Assembly: GCA_963691655.1 (NCBI GenBank)
Contig: OY829326.1
Coordinates: forward strand, 145,904,998-145,968,997
Direction of reading: 5' to 3'
From: Toxonevra muliebris
Lineage: Eukaryota; Arthropoda; Insecta; Diptera; Pallopteridae
Length of the DNA: 64,000 nucleotides
In this document: in pieces, positions 24,231 to 36,678 of the stretch
Layout of the letters: each line of letters begins with the position of its first letter
Numbering within the stretch: position 1 is the stretch's first letter
Position numbers and translations under genes: made by a program
Notes under the pieces: generated by a model
Databases searched by the model: none
Told to the model about the DNA's origin: nothing
What the model saw: only the letters and a program-made list of their open reading frames with translations

Positions 24231-26429
24231 ATAAATAATATTCATACTCTTTCTCTTTCTGAGCTTCTAAGGTTCATCAGAGAGACCTTAGATTTTTCTT
24301 CTTCCCATTTATACCCTCACATATCTTTCCTTATTATCTCAGTTGCTGCTCAGCCTTCAGAAGAAGAAAGACACGCCTGCTGGGTAGAGATGTGTTGAAT
24401 GTTCTATTGTTTTGCCTGAACTTCGTATACTTTAAAGGAATTAAACAGTTGAATAAGGTTTTCAATGTTTGGTAATCAATAGAAACCATAAAAAAAAATC
24501 ACCATTTCGATGGAGTCTGGTAATTTGCTAAGGAATGTGTTAAATATTTAAATAATGTATGCAAATTTGAGTCTTCGATAGTAAAGTCTTCCTATTGGTA
24601 TTTTCTACATTTAGTTTAAGTTTCTTAACCTAAAGTTGGCAAGCTTAAAAGTTTCATTGACACAATTTCTCTCAATAATTATTGCTCAGGGTCTATCTTT
24701 CTCACATCCATTCGAATTGGGTGCGATGTATTTTATACGATCTTAATTATTCTTTGAGTTAAGCTGAAGCTCAAATTGGGCCAAACTGATATTTCCTGAA
24801 AATTTTGAAACTTATGTAGGGGAGGACTGAGTAACTAGAATCACGAAGTAATATATTGATTACGTTACTCGTCACTAAAAAAGCACAGAAAAGCAGGAAC
24901 AGATCAAGAACTGAAGTGCCAGCCTTGCAAAGTTATGCCTACAGATAGTCCCACAGAGAGAGGAATTCTGCAGTATCTGTGTAAAATTTCCACTTGCCAA
25001 CGCATTAGTGAAAAAATATTAGTTTTCAAAATAAGAAATATTTGTTTTTTTAGAATTTTGTTAAGTTCTTTGGATTACAGTTATTTTTTTTTAAGTGGCT
25101 ATCGAAGGACACACTCAGATCAACTACGGTCTAATGTGATACCACATGGTTAGACCCATAGTTTAACGCCGGTTCGGAACTGGAATAAATATATATATTA
25201 TTCATTTTAAGTATATAAAAAATAACCTTCTAAATGATTCTTTTAAGCACTTTTGCCGATTTCACTTAAGTGATGCCGTTTCACCGACCTCCCCTACATA
25301 TACTAAAAGTAGTGTCACGACAATTTCATAAATTTTTATCGTAGTAGAATTATCTAAAGCGTTTTGCAAAATAAAACACAACCTAACCGCTCATTGTTTT
25401 GTCAGTATTCTTTAGTAATCTGCATTGAAGCCATATTTAATTATATTTGGGTTTCTTTTTATTTTTGTGTGACATTTTTAAAATTTTTGTTACAGTTGCC
25501 TAACGTCATCAAGAGTTGCATTTCCTTTTTAGGCTTACAACATGCTTAACCACCAAAACAACAACCACTTACCAATAATAACAACAACAACAACAAAATA
25601 ACTACTTAATTTATCGTTAACATTTTCACAAAATATGTTGCTACCACCAGCCAACTGTTGTTTCATGTTACTGCTGCAACTAAGTACTCGTAATTGTTAG
25701 CGGAACTGTGAAACCGCACCACAACAATTGCAAACGTTTGACCATCATTAGTTTCCGGTACAAAATATGGTCATACTTGCTGCCATATTTAATAATTATG
25801 TATAAGTAAAGGTATTTATTATTGTTTTTCTTTTCATTCTTCAAGTGTTTTCAATCACTTTGAAAAACAAAGCAAAACAAAAAAAACAACAAGTAAAAAG
25901 ATAATGGTATTTCAAAACTTTACATGACAGCACTTGGATTTTGTACGTATGTACTCACATTAACGCCAAATAAGTCAAGAATTGGTGGCAAAAAAAGAGA
26001 AAAAAAATCAACTGATGTATTTTTCGCGATTATTATCTTTAGATAGAGGAAACAATAATAATTTAATTCTTTAAATATAGATAGGTATTGCAACTCTTAT
26101 GTAATAATAAGAGTAATTATTACTAATTTAAACATAAGCATTATACGCATTTAATGCATTGAAATCAATGGAAATTACTTGTTGCCTATCGTTGCCCAGA
26201 TTGTATTAATTTCTGTGGATATTAATATTAATGGAAAAATTTAAGAGTATGATAAATATTTTCATTCAGGTACAAAGATAATTTTTCTGAACTCTGAATA
26301 ACTAAAAATCTCTTCGAGTATTAATCAGAAAATATAATTTTGAAACTATAATTCTTTAGATTAATACTTTTAGATACATTTTTAATTGTAAAACTTTTGT
26401 TGATTTAAATGAAAACAACTTTTTAAAGC
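24231..26429. other. Noncoding, AT-rich
   Basis: No gene seen. There is a CAA-rich stretch at 25,550-25,610 and a probable LINE 3' tail up to about 24,420. At 25,270-25,310 a short GC-richer segment has no coding meaning that I can find. Confidence 0.35.
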
Positions 26430-27690
26430 GATGTACGAGAATTTTGAGCTAGCAGTACTACGTACCACTAACGCAGGAGTCAAACAAGGATGCCCACTTT
26501 CACCCGTTCTCTTACAATATTACTTGACGAAGTTATGGCAAATGTATGTTCTCAAAGGAAGTGCATAACATGGAGTCCCATAAATTAACTAGAGGATTTG
26601 GACATGCAAGCAAAAACTGATCATCTAATCAGAGCAGCACGCAACGTGGGTCTCGAGATTAACATCAAGAAACCAAAGCCGTGCGAATTAACAACATCAG
26701 CAATGACCAAATCACAATCGATTATCAGCCTGTCGAATATGTGGACAAATTCTGCTACTTAGGCAGGATAATGACCACAGACGGTGGAGCAAAAGAAGAT
26801 GATATCAACCACATCGACCACAGACGGTGGAGCAGAGGATGATGTCATCAACGGGCTCAACAAGGTTAGAGTGGCGTTTGGGCGACTACAGCCAATATGA
26901 AGTGGTTCACAAATTTCCAAAGGAATAAAAATCCAAAAATTCAACGCATGTGTAAAGTCAACACTCACATATGAGACGCTGAGAAGAAAAATGGTATAAC
27001 TTCTACGTTCAGAAAAAAGTGGAATAATTTTACTTAAGAGCAAAAGCAAAACGAAATATGTTCAGAGCAAAAGTGAAACGAAATATGTTCAGAGCGGAAA
27101 CGGAATAAAAAAAACTATGCTGTTCTTGCTCTGAAAGAATTGTTATACCATTTTTGCTCTTACTTTTAAGGCGTTTCGTTTTCACTCTAAACCGTATTAC
27201 TTATGCCATTCTTGCACTGACACTCTAAATTATTTCACTTTTGCTTTTATATAAATTTTAGCCTGCTTTTCCTCCCAGCCTGTTATATGGAAGTGAAACT
27301 TGGTTAATTTCAAACAACATCACCTAGAAACTACAAGTATTCATCAACAAATGCCTAAGGATCATATGCAGAATATTCTGGACAAACCCAATAAAAAATG
27401 AAGACCTTTGGAAACTTACAAACGAAAACCAATAATAACACAGATAAAGAGAAGAAAATGGAGAATACTTTAAGAAAATCAGCCGGCAGCATCACAAGAA
27501 TGGCGCTTGAATGGAACCCACAAGGAAGTAGACATTGTGGGCGACCAAAAAACACTTGTAGACGTTCAATACATCTATAATCAACTAATAAAAACATGAC
27601 ATGGCAAAACTTGAAAATGACTGCAAAAAACAAAGTCAGATGGAAATGCCTAGTAGAAGCCCTAACCTCCCAAGAGGTGTAGAAGGAAAA
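26430..27690 (+). mobile_element. RTE-like non-LTR retrotransposon fragment with internal insertion
   Basis: The frames read GVKQGCPLSPVLL (RT motif B), AARNVGLEIN, VEYVDKFCYLG and VAFGRLQP. After an interruption at about 26,990-27,285 they resume with [35 protein letters not shown] and GRPKNT. This is the RT thumb and C-terminal part of RTE-type elements. Frame changes and stops are frequent. A segment of about 46 bp near 26,771-26,847 (CCACAGACGGTGGAGCA) is tandemly duplicated. The YADD region is damaged. Confidence 0.7.
26990..27285. repeat. Foldback-like insert inside the RTE fragment
   Basis: It splits the LINE between CVKSTLTYE and LYGSETWL. It contains AGAGCAAAAG-type tandem repeats (two AACGAAATATGTTCAGAGC units) and an inverted pair GAAAAATGGTATAAC / GTTATACCATTTTTGC. 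It therefore looks like a small palindromic mobile element nested in the LINE. Its limits are approximate. Confidence 0.5.
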
Positions 27691-28949
27691 AAAAATTTCA
27701 AACAATTTGCCACAATTCCACAAATTACAATCTGGTAACTAAGCATAAAGATTAAAAGCGCGAAGAAGGAAATTGGAAGAAGTTTGGTAATTCTCAATAA
27801 GTCACAGATTTGTATGGCGTTATTAGGAAATTGAATACCAAAAGTTTAATTAATTTTATTCCGTAAGACCAGATATTCAAAACAAAAACTAAGTCTTATA
27901 ATCGCTTTTGATTTATATCTTTTTTGTTTTGTTTTAACAAATATGTCTTAAGTCTGTATTAAAGTGTCAGCTTATCTAACCTACTTCAAAATAGACAAAG
28001 ACTTTGTATTGTCAATGATATTGTAGATACGTATTTGTTAACCATCAAAAGTTTAATTTTGTCAAATGTTAGTTTTGCATACAATAATAAAGAGTGTTTT
28101 AAAATAAACATAAATTTTTGTGTGAATTTTTACCATTATTGTTTTTTTTTTTGTCTTATATTTTGTAGTTAAGTAAATACTGGTAATAGTAAATACTGTA
28201 CTATTTCAAAACAAAAAAAAAAAAAAAAAAATATAACACTCATAAAAAAAGGTTAGAAAGTTTAACACTTAAAATTTTACTTCCTTAAAGCTCGTCATTC
28301 TTGGCCTGTAGTTCATGGTAGAACTTTTTATTACTTTTCAGAATTTGTCTTACAATGAAACATTTGTGACTGCTTAAATTAAACAATTTGCTATTGGTTA
28401 AAAGTTGTGCATTTAAACTGCAGACCCGATCGAGATATTACCACACAATTTTACCCACAACCAGTTTTTAAACTGGAAAATTACGTATATTTTAAGCGAT
28501 AAAAAGAAGAAGTTCAAAAAATCACTAAGCATAGGGCACCAACATCTTTTTGTAGCAGTCAACTTCAATACATTGAATCTATCTATAAATACAGAGCATT
28601 GTTTTTAGAAAGAAGTTTGGTAAGTGGGACAAGAAACCGAGGCAATTGAGTACAACCTCGGAGCGAACGTCACATTCAACAGACCATCAATTACGATATA
28701 AATTCGCAAATAAATACAACTTTATTTGAAGATTTTAAAATGAGTGTAGAAATTTATAAATATCATCTCGGCACAGAAAACGTTACAGAGCCAGGGTGCT
28801 GCTTTCCACCATGCTTTGGCATTGACAAAAGATCATTGTTGAAAATAATGCAAAGGGTGCAAATACCCAGAGCAACCGATTTTCTTTAACCTAGGCCATG
28901 GGTACTACATTTTCAGTTCTCTATGAGGATTACTATGAGTATGCTCGTG
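27691..28949. other. Noncoding, AT-rich
   Basis: No gene recognised. A poly(A) run lies at 28,212-28,231. Confidence 0.4.
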
Positions 28950-29783
28950 GAGTGATTTCGATGGAAACCGTATTTAAAGATATTTAAATAGGTATACCAA
29001 ATTTTACTACGCTTCCCATGGCCTTGGATAGCGTAGAAAAAATTAGGGTCCACAGTTTTATCCTTTTTAGAAATAGGGTGAATATTGATAATATTCGAAC
29101 AAGAAAAATACACCCAACAGGGCTTTCTGCAAGAGGATTAAAACATAATGCATGAGTAAAAATATATTCAATCGGTTCCGAAGTGGCTAACCTTGGCAAA
29201 AGGCTAAAGGCCAAAGCTCCTCTACCTTATTCGGTTCCATTCTTAACGCAACGATTGCTTCAGGAACTCCAAATTATGAGTTTAGAATAGACCATGGCCT
29301 CTAAAAATGGACCATATCCATCGGATTGATATCCCATTGATATTGGTGGGCATTCTTGAGATGTGATGAAATTGTAGGTTTTGACGATGTTAAATGGTGA
29401 ATGAAGGCCTAGGAGCTTCTGTTGACCAGCTTCCGACGTTTTGACGGTTGTGCGCTTGTTCAACAGTAAAAATGATTTTTTCACAGCCAATTCCTGAGCC
29501 CTTGAAGTAGTAGTTGAAGTAGACGACACCTCTGAAGTCGTTCGTACTTGTTTTTATCCGAGAGTAACTGGCCTTTTTGGAGCTTGTAAGCAATGAGTTT
29601 GAGTTTTTTTCTAGCTATAAGACGAGCTAATTCGCCAGTCATTCGAGCAATTTTTCTCATGGAAACCGTTGAATTACCCTGCACCCGCTTTTGAATGATT
29701 TTGAGTTTCCTTGAAATAATATCGGTAGATTTGCCTCTTCCTGGACGATCCAAATGACTGTATGTGACTTCAAATGTATTCAA
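28950..29783 (-). pseudogene. Mariner/Tc1 transposase relic
   Basis: Read on the minus strand, the first frame gives RPGRGKSTDIISRK, then RVQGNSTVSMRKIARMTG and KLKLIAYKLQKGQLLSDKNK followed by RLQRCRLLQLLL. A shift of frame leads to KIIFTVEQAHNRQN and then to a segment corresponding to the usual VMVW...GKSPL part. This is the linker between the two helix-turn-helix motifs and the start of the DDE domain of mariner-family transposases. At least three frame changes and internal stops are present. The first HTH and the terminal repeats were not found. Confidence 0.7.
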
Positions 29784-31854
29784 GTAACTTCAAAGCAGTT
29801 ATTATCTGGAAGTCATCAGATTTGCATTCCCATGACTTCAAAAAAAAAATTACAAATTGACTCCAAAAGAGACTTTTCTAAATGAATAACCAATCGGTGA
29901 ATCCGAAATGGATGTTAAAAATGTTATTCAATAACTACAAACATGAATTGTCGTTTATATTAACTGTGACTTTAAGGTATTGCAATTAAATTGAATGCAT
30001 TCTTTAACAGCTCTGACTAACTGAAGCAAAATGATTTTTTCAACTGTACGAAGTGTTGTCTGTCACATTTAATATAAATAAAATAATGCAATATTATAGT
30101 AGCTAAGGTGAAATATATTTAAAACATCAAGACAGTGTGTGGGAAGTTTAAAGTTGGCTGCAATTGTTGAAGTAGCAGCTGTTAAAGTTGGTTGCACATG
30201 TGCAGAGGAGTGCAAAATTATTTAACACGGTAACAGCAGAAGCTTATGTGCATCTCTACAATAGTTGTTGTTTGTTATTAAAGCTTCGTTGCTGCTGTGT
30301 TGCTATCAATTTGATTTAAAGCATTTGAACTTGAAAATTATTTTCGCTGCATGTGCAATTTAGTATGCAGTATATACATAGTTATATATATTTATGTACC
30401 TATATACCTAATATGCATGTATGTGTATTCGTATACATATGAACTTTTTTCGTATTGTTGTTTTTGTATACTATTTATTTTGTTCACCTTGAATTGCTAC
30501 ATATACTGATGTGAAAAAGTTGGTAACATAGAAAAGGGTAATGTACTTAATAAGTACCTATACATATGCAAGAAAGAGGAAATGTGTACAAGAGCAAAAG
30601 GGAAAGAAGATAAGTTAAAGAGTGCGAAAGAAAGAAAAAAGAAAGAAGCAATTGCATTTGTCAGCGTTTATCATGGTAATTAAATCACAAAAACATCACA
30701 TTCAACAAACAACATCAACAAAAACCATGATTATGTTGTACTTGTGTGTACTATATGCCAACAATTTTACAACAAACAACTAAACCACAACGTTTCAACG
30801 ATTTTTTATTATTTCTTTTTGTTATTTCTGTTTGTTGATGTTGATATCTTTTGATTATTTAATTTCTTTAATGGTTTTTCTTTTATGCCATTTTAATGTC
30901 ATGATCATCATCGCTGCAAATCATCGCAAATCATCACATTCTCCGTTTTGATCTCATGTGTGTGTAAGCAGGAAAAATTCATGCCATCCATCTCATTCAT
31001 TTCCGATTCAATAATTTTTCAATTTTATTTTTTAACTCAAAAAAAAAAAAAAATTAAGTGCATTGACAGATAGACAGACAGTTTGTTGACGTTTGTTAAC
31101 ATTTATGGATGTCTTTTTAAATGCTGGTAATAATTTCACTTTAATTGAAACTGGAACTGGATTCAAATTAAAAAAAAAAATGCTATTGAAGAGTTCGTTG
31201 ACTCATGTTGAATTTGAATCATGAATATGTCATGTTTTTAAAAACAATTAATACATAGAAAATCAGTTTTCACACATTCTTAAATTGTTTTACAAAGAAT
31301 TTCTCACAATTCAAATGTTTTGTTTTTAGTGCAGTGTCTGAAATTAAGTATATGACAAAAACAAATAACAAGTTTTAAATTAACAACTATTTTTTATCAA
31401 AATAGTATCTGTTATTTGCATACATAAGTGCAGATTTATGTATTGCTGTTGACTGTTGTTGATTTATGTAAATAATTTGGGAATTGTGTCACCAACGTCC
31501 ACATAACGCTTTGCCATTTATAATTTGTTTGCTTTTAGTTTTCTCTTCTTAGCTTTAAAAGGCGTTTTCCTTTAGAAAATTAACAAGTTTTTGACAATAT
31601 TTTAAATTAATTTATTGTTATTTTAGTTTGCCAAAAAAAAAACATTCATTCATTCTCAAGTATGTAGTGACCCAATTTCTACAAATTAGGTACTAAATAA
31701 ACTAAAAGAAAAACTTCACGGGACTATGATTGTATTTTTTTGGATTTCTATTAAATTTTGATCACAAAAAAAGATAAATTCTCTCAATATGAACATAAGA
31801 AGTAACCACTCAGTAGAAAAGAGCTAAATAAATAGGAGGGAGTAGGAAAGTATA
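29784..31854. other. Noncoding, AT-rich
   Basis: No gene recognised. It contains TATA/TATG-rich simple sequence at 30,370-30,440, an AAAGA-rich purine stretch at 30,570-30,650 and ATCATC repeats at 30,900-30,945. Confidence 0.4.
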
Positions 31855-31960
31855 CCTTAAATAACGAAGAGGCCGGATACCCATCTTCATAGCGACACAA
31901 GATGTGCTCCGTCGTTTCTTCCTCTTCGCTACATATTCAACACATATCGTTATACTATAC
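31855..31960 (-). mobile_element. LINE ORF2 C-terminal fragment
   Basis: The minus strand reads CSEEEETTEHILCRYEDG, then YPASSLFKVYF. This is the Cys-His C-terminal motif of RNase H-bearing LINEs. Only about 35 codons survive; upstream the frame is shifted at CVEY. Confidence 0.6.
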
Positions 31961-32429
31961 CCAGGATGGAAGAAAGCTGCTTTGACTTGACAATACCCTG
32001 GTTTCTGCTTTGGTTAAGCAGTTGTTTGTTTTCTGCGTTGACAACAGGATTGCACTTGAATATTTCTAAGGGACAAAAAAAAAGAAATGAGGCAAAAAAC
32101 GGGTAACAAGGGACAAAACATTTTTGTTATATAAATTACTTCAAATAACTTTTTACTGTCGAATTACTGATGTTTTTTCTCGTTGTGTCTTGTGTAGCTG
32201 GGGTTCACGGTTCTTCATATTCGCCCCAAACAAAGCTTAGGTAATACGAAAATTACAAGAAATCAATTCCAAAAGAAATGGCCATAAGATCATCTTCCGA
32301 TTCTACCAATATGATTTTGATCATAGACGATCTTCGGCCACTTATCTAACCTATGGCTAAGTATACAGACAGGATAAAATACTTCGAGTCCATGGGTAAA
32401 TGCACCAGTATTTTTTAGGCGGAAATATT

Positions 32430-33080
32430 TTCCATAGACTGGTATGTTTACAACAACCTCAAGCGAAACTATCAGAATCAGAACATTGCTATTCTAACTG
32501 ACAGCAAAGCGGCTATCAAGGCAATCGAATCGTATCAAGTAAACTCTAAACTGGTTAGGGAGTGCCTGGAGAAACTTAATACGCTTGGCTTGCAAAACAA
32601 GGTCTGGATACTTTGGGTTCCAGGCTATGTAGGAATGGAACGTAATGAGTAAAGGGGCAGAAGCCCCATTTGTAGGACCCGAACCCTTTTTTGAAATAGG
32701 AAATAAGACGTTAAAGAAAGAAGAAGAACAACTACGAACATCATACTGGGATAATCTACCATTAATGGAACAATCAAAATCTCTTTTAGGAACATATAAA
32801 CTAAAAAGATTTAAGGAATGTATGAATTTATCAAAAAAATACTGAGAATTATAACAGGTGTTTTAACAAGGCACTGCAAGCTGAACTATCACCTGACAAA
32901 CCTGAGAATATGCAATAATGAGTTATGTAGTTTTTGTGAGGAGGATACCAAAACACAAAACACATTCTCGGACAATGTCCTATGCTTATGCAAAGCCGGA
33001 AAATGTACTTGGGAGATTACCAAATACCAGAGGGCATGTTGAAAAACTTAAAATTAGACTTCATACTAATATATATATAC
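32430..33080 (+). mobile_element. LINE RNase H and C-terminal fragment
   Basis: The plus strand reads AILTDSKAAIKAIESYQVNS, then LVRECLEKLNTLGLQNKV and WILWVPGYVGMERNE. The second part, after a stop, is GAEAPFVGPEPFFEIGN, later GVLTRHCKLNYHLTNL and CSFCEED. These are RNase H motifs followed by the typical tail of I/LOA-like LINEs. The reverse transcriptase is missing (5' truncation). An AU-rich tail follows with repeated TACTATA motifs to about 33,190. Confidence 0.7.
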
Positions 33081-34394
33081 ATAATAACGGTTATGGGACT
33101 TATAGAAATACTATAACCCTTTAAGGATTATAGAGTGCATAGGAATACTATACTATGATAATACTATAATCCTCGAAGGGGGAACAATAGTTCTTTAGGA
33201 CGCGGTGCATATCCCCAAACATAATAATAATCTTCGGCTGAAGACCGAAGGATTTTTAAAATATAAGAAAAATTTTTTTTTTTTTTAATTAGTTTCACCT
33301 ATTTACAAACATAAATTCGAGGTATTCTGCTCATCTAAAATCAAAATTAAAACATAGTGCATACCAGAATTAAGTCAAAATTTTAAAAATTCCATTTTTG
33401 GCAGAGTTTAGATAAAAATATTTGATTTTCGTAATTTTATTTTTATTATTTTAAACTGAAACAAAAAAATATGACAAAAATCTCAATGTTTCTGATTCGG
33501 ACTAGAAGTATAAATATACTGAAAATATCATGAAAATTTGAGCTCAATTGGCTCATTAGGTTTGGAGATATCGTGTCAGCCAATTCGAAAAATGAAGTTT
33601 TGAGAAAAACGTGTTTGAAAGTTCAAGTATGCGTGACCGCCACCTCGTGCCAAGTTCTACATCTGTAACTTTTAATCGACTATGAATTTCGAAAAATTTA
33701 CTGAACATATTCTAGAGGCGTTGTAGAAGCAATTTAGAGAAAATAAATTTTCAATTTTTTGACCCATCCCCCATCCCCGACCCCCTTAAAAATGAAGATA
33801 AGTGGAGCGCCAGTAATGGAAAATATCGCCTTCTCTACAAATTGTAAATCTGTGGGCTACTTCAAACGTAAAAATGGAACTAGAAAACGGATATGTTTCT
33901 TTAGGCCGAATAACCGATACCCAAGCCGATTATTCGGTCGGACACTACTACCAACATCCCTTCCTTATCCATTTTGGCCTGCTACCAGTTCTCGTTTAAA
34001 AAATATTTTAACAAGTTGCTCAAATTTATGTCATTAAAATAAAAATGATTTTTAAAATTTGTTTACGTTGGTTTCCGAGATATCACATCTGGTTGATTTT
34101 TTTGTCCAATGGGCCATACAATGAACTAATTTTGTTCAAAAATGCTGAACTTGTAATTAAAATAATACCTAGTTTTAATGATTTCACGAAACCTTCCAAA
34201 ATTATTTTAAGTATTGGTCTAATGACCGGTTAAATGACCAGCATAATTTGAGCGCACAAAACTTTGATTATATTCATATAATACCACATAAATATAATTG
34301 ATATTGACATGCCCGAACAAATTGTATTTAAAGATTTCGGTGGTTTGAAAATTTTGAATCAATCACTTCAAAAAAGCATTTTTTTTTTTACTTT
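33081..34394. other. Noncoding, repeat-like
   Basis: No gene recognised. At 33,905-33,940 there is a palindromic cluster CCGAATAACC / CCGATTATTCGG. It resembles the CCGATA cluster at 7.5 kb and is probably a transposon-end relic. Confidence 0.35.
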
Positions 34395-34997
34395 TTAACC
34401 TCTTCAGGGATATTGAGTGCTGTTCACATGATATCTTCATATGCTGGTATTGAACTACAAAACGAAGTTCATAGATGGGATAGAAACCGAAAGGAGTATG
34501 TCAAAGTAACAAGGCCATTCGCTGTCAATCAGTACAATTGGTTTATGGGAGGAGTAGATATGTGTGACGGAATAGTTGCACATTACCGTCACGCATTTAA
34601 AAATCAAAAGTTTTACCACAGGATCGCTTTCCATTTTCTAAATGTTTCAGTAACAAACGCCTGGATCCTTTATAAAGAAAAAGAAGAAAAATCATCTATG
34701 AGGTTACTGAAGTTTAAAGCAGGATTTGCAACAAAGTTAATTCAAATGAGCGAGGCCAATGCGGAAATGTACAGAACCAACATGTCCAGAGTGCATGGAA
34801 TCATTTCACAATCCATTACCAGTAACGACCAAAATACACATATGTGGCCGGTTCATTATTTCTGTTTTTACAACTTTTATACAAAAAAAAAAGGGTTTTT
34901 CTGAATTTTAAATATTATTAAATGTTGAATAAAATAAATTTTAAAAAATTTCGTTTTTATAAATCAAAAATTTAAAATTTGTCCCTGAAGAGGTTAA
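34395..34997 (+). mobile_element. Internally deleted piggyBac element with both TTAA ends
   Basis: A TTAA tetranucleotide on each side (34395-34398 and 34994-34997) borders 12-bp inverted ends CCTCTTCAGGGA / TCCCTGAAGAGG. TTAA target duplication is the hallmark of piggyBac transposition. The 603-bp element is far shorter than an autonomous copy (over 2 kb) and keeps only the C-terminal part of the transposase, starting almost at the left terminal repeat. Confidence 0.85.
34411..34904 (+). pseudogene. piggyBac transposase, C-terminal fragment
   Basis: An open frame of about 160 codons inside the short piggyBac element. It reads KVTRPFAVNQYNWFMGGVDM, then HRIAFHFLNVSVTNAWILY. These are the conserved N-x-MGGVD motif and the VxNAWILYK helix of the DDE_Tnp_1_7 domain. 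The N-terminal two thirds with the first two catalytic aspartates and the C-terminal Cys-rich zinc domain are missing. No ATG of its own marks the start, so I call it a non-functional remnant. That such a long frame stays open suggests a recent deletion. Confidence 0.8.
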
Positions 34998-36151
34998 ACT
35001 AAAGGAAGTAATGAAATAATAAAATTCAATTAAATTAAATAACTATTCGAATTTTAAAGTTGGGATTCGTAAAAATTTATGGTCACACCTATTATTTTGT
35101 CCAGTAGTGTAAGTATTGCTATTAAATTATTTAATAGTCAAATAAATTTATAAATTATGCAGTATTTTCGTTGTTATTACGTCAAAAATAATTATTTGCC
35201 TTTCATTTCAATTTGAATAAATATTATCTATAAGTAAATGAAAATGTGATATTTTGCCGAGATTTTTGTGACGGAAATGATGAAATGGCAATTTAAGCGC
35301 GCTTTTGTAATAACATTTGGCAAAAAAAACATATTCTTTAAGCATATGAACATAAATAATTTTAATAAAAATTTGTGAAAATAAAAACCTGAAATAAGGT
35401 TTTTGCACGTCTATTTTACGTAAGATTAAAAGTTAATGAACTCTTAAAAAATGCTTGAAAATATATAAAGTTCAAAATGTTGGTTATATATTATTGATAT
35501 TTACATTCATACGCAGAGAGGAAATATACCTAACCAATCACAGTATTTGGTTGTTTGGTTTGAGCGAAAGAAAAAATAGAAATACAGGGATAAAAAGTAT
35601 AGCAGAAAGCTGTAAATTACAATTATGGAATACGAAAATTTGAAAACTCCTCAAAAATAAGTTAAAAAACCTATTTTAAAAATATTTATTGTTTAATATT
35701 TTTACATATGCTGACTATGAAACTGCATTTCATGATTTTGAAACTATTAGAGTTCACTTAACAAAAAGGACTAGATAAACAGGCATACATTTTTTGAAAG
35801 AGCTTATGAAAATTAATAAAGAATATTGAATGTACTTACATATATTTTGCGTTTTAAATGTTAAAATCATCTAGATAAATTAGTAAACTTAAAGTATGGA
35901 TTATAGCTTAACAGGTTTCCATACATTTCTCATAAACAACAGATGACCAAACTTAAAAAAATGTGTGGAAACAGGTATATTTCAGCCAGCGTATATTTTT
36001 TTAAATTTTACAGGTTTTTAAATTATAATAACTTCAAATATAATATTTAAATATTATTTAATTACAGAGAAAGTTTTACGAGTGTTAATACTTTGACGCA
36101 CACTTGGTCACCTTATTTTCTCAGAGTACATAGGCCAATCATTACTACACT
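34998..36151. other. Noncoding, with Tc1-like terminal sequence
   Basis: At 35,080-35,112 the minus strand reads ACTACTGGACAAAATAATAG, which looks like a Tc1-type transposon end. I did not find its partner. The rest is AT-rich. Confidence 0.35.
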
Positions 36152-36678
36152 TTAACCCTTTGACGCCCAAATTATAATGGGGCTTTATAGAAACAGTTTG
36201 TTTTGTAATTATCATTACTTAGGTCTTCCACAATCATGACACCAAATTTCTTGCTTCTACATTGATTTGTTTGTTCTTTATTAAAGGTTAAAAAAATATA
36301 GCTAGAAAGCTGTAGACAACCACTGGATAATTCCTTTCTCCAATTTTTTGATTTTCATATTCTCTTATCTTTTATAAATATATCTGATAAAGAGAATTCC
36401 CGGTTAGTAATAATTTAATGCATTATATTTCAAAAAATATTGCAAAAGATTTTACTAAAAAATTTTGCACTTAGGTTTATTGCTGGACTTCAAAGAAAAA
36501 ACATTAAAAAAAAATTACTTAAGCAAGAAATTTCAAATATTCGGCAATTAGCAAACGTGAAGAATACCTAACAGAACCGAATACAAATAGCGTTAATAGT
36601 AATATCAGTTAAACATTTTATTAATGCCACATAAAAGTGCATGTTGCATATACGCAACATTGAGTATGAAAGAGTTAA
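36152..36678. mobile_element. Putative piggyBac-type MITE (TTAA ends)
   Basis: TTAACCCTTTGACGCCCAA at the left and, inverted, TTAACTCTTTCATACTCAA at the right enclose 527 bp of AT-rich noncoding DNA. TTAA on both sides and imperfect inverted ends fit a non-autonomous piggyBac derivative. The ends are diverged. Confidence 0.5.
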
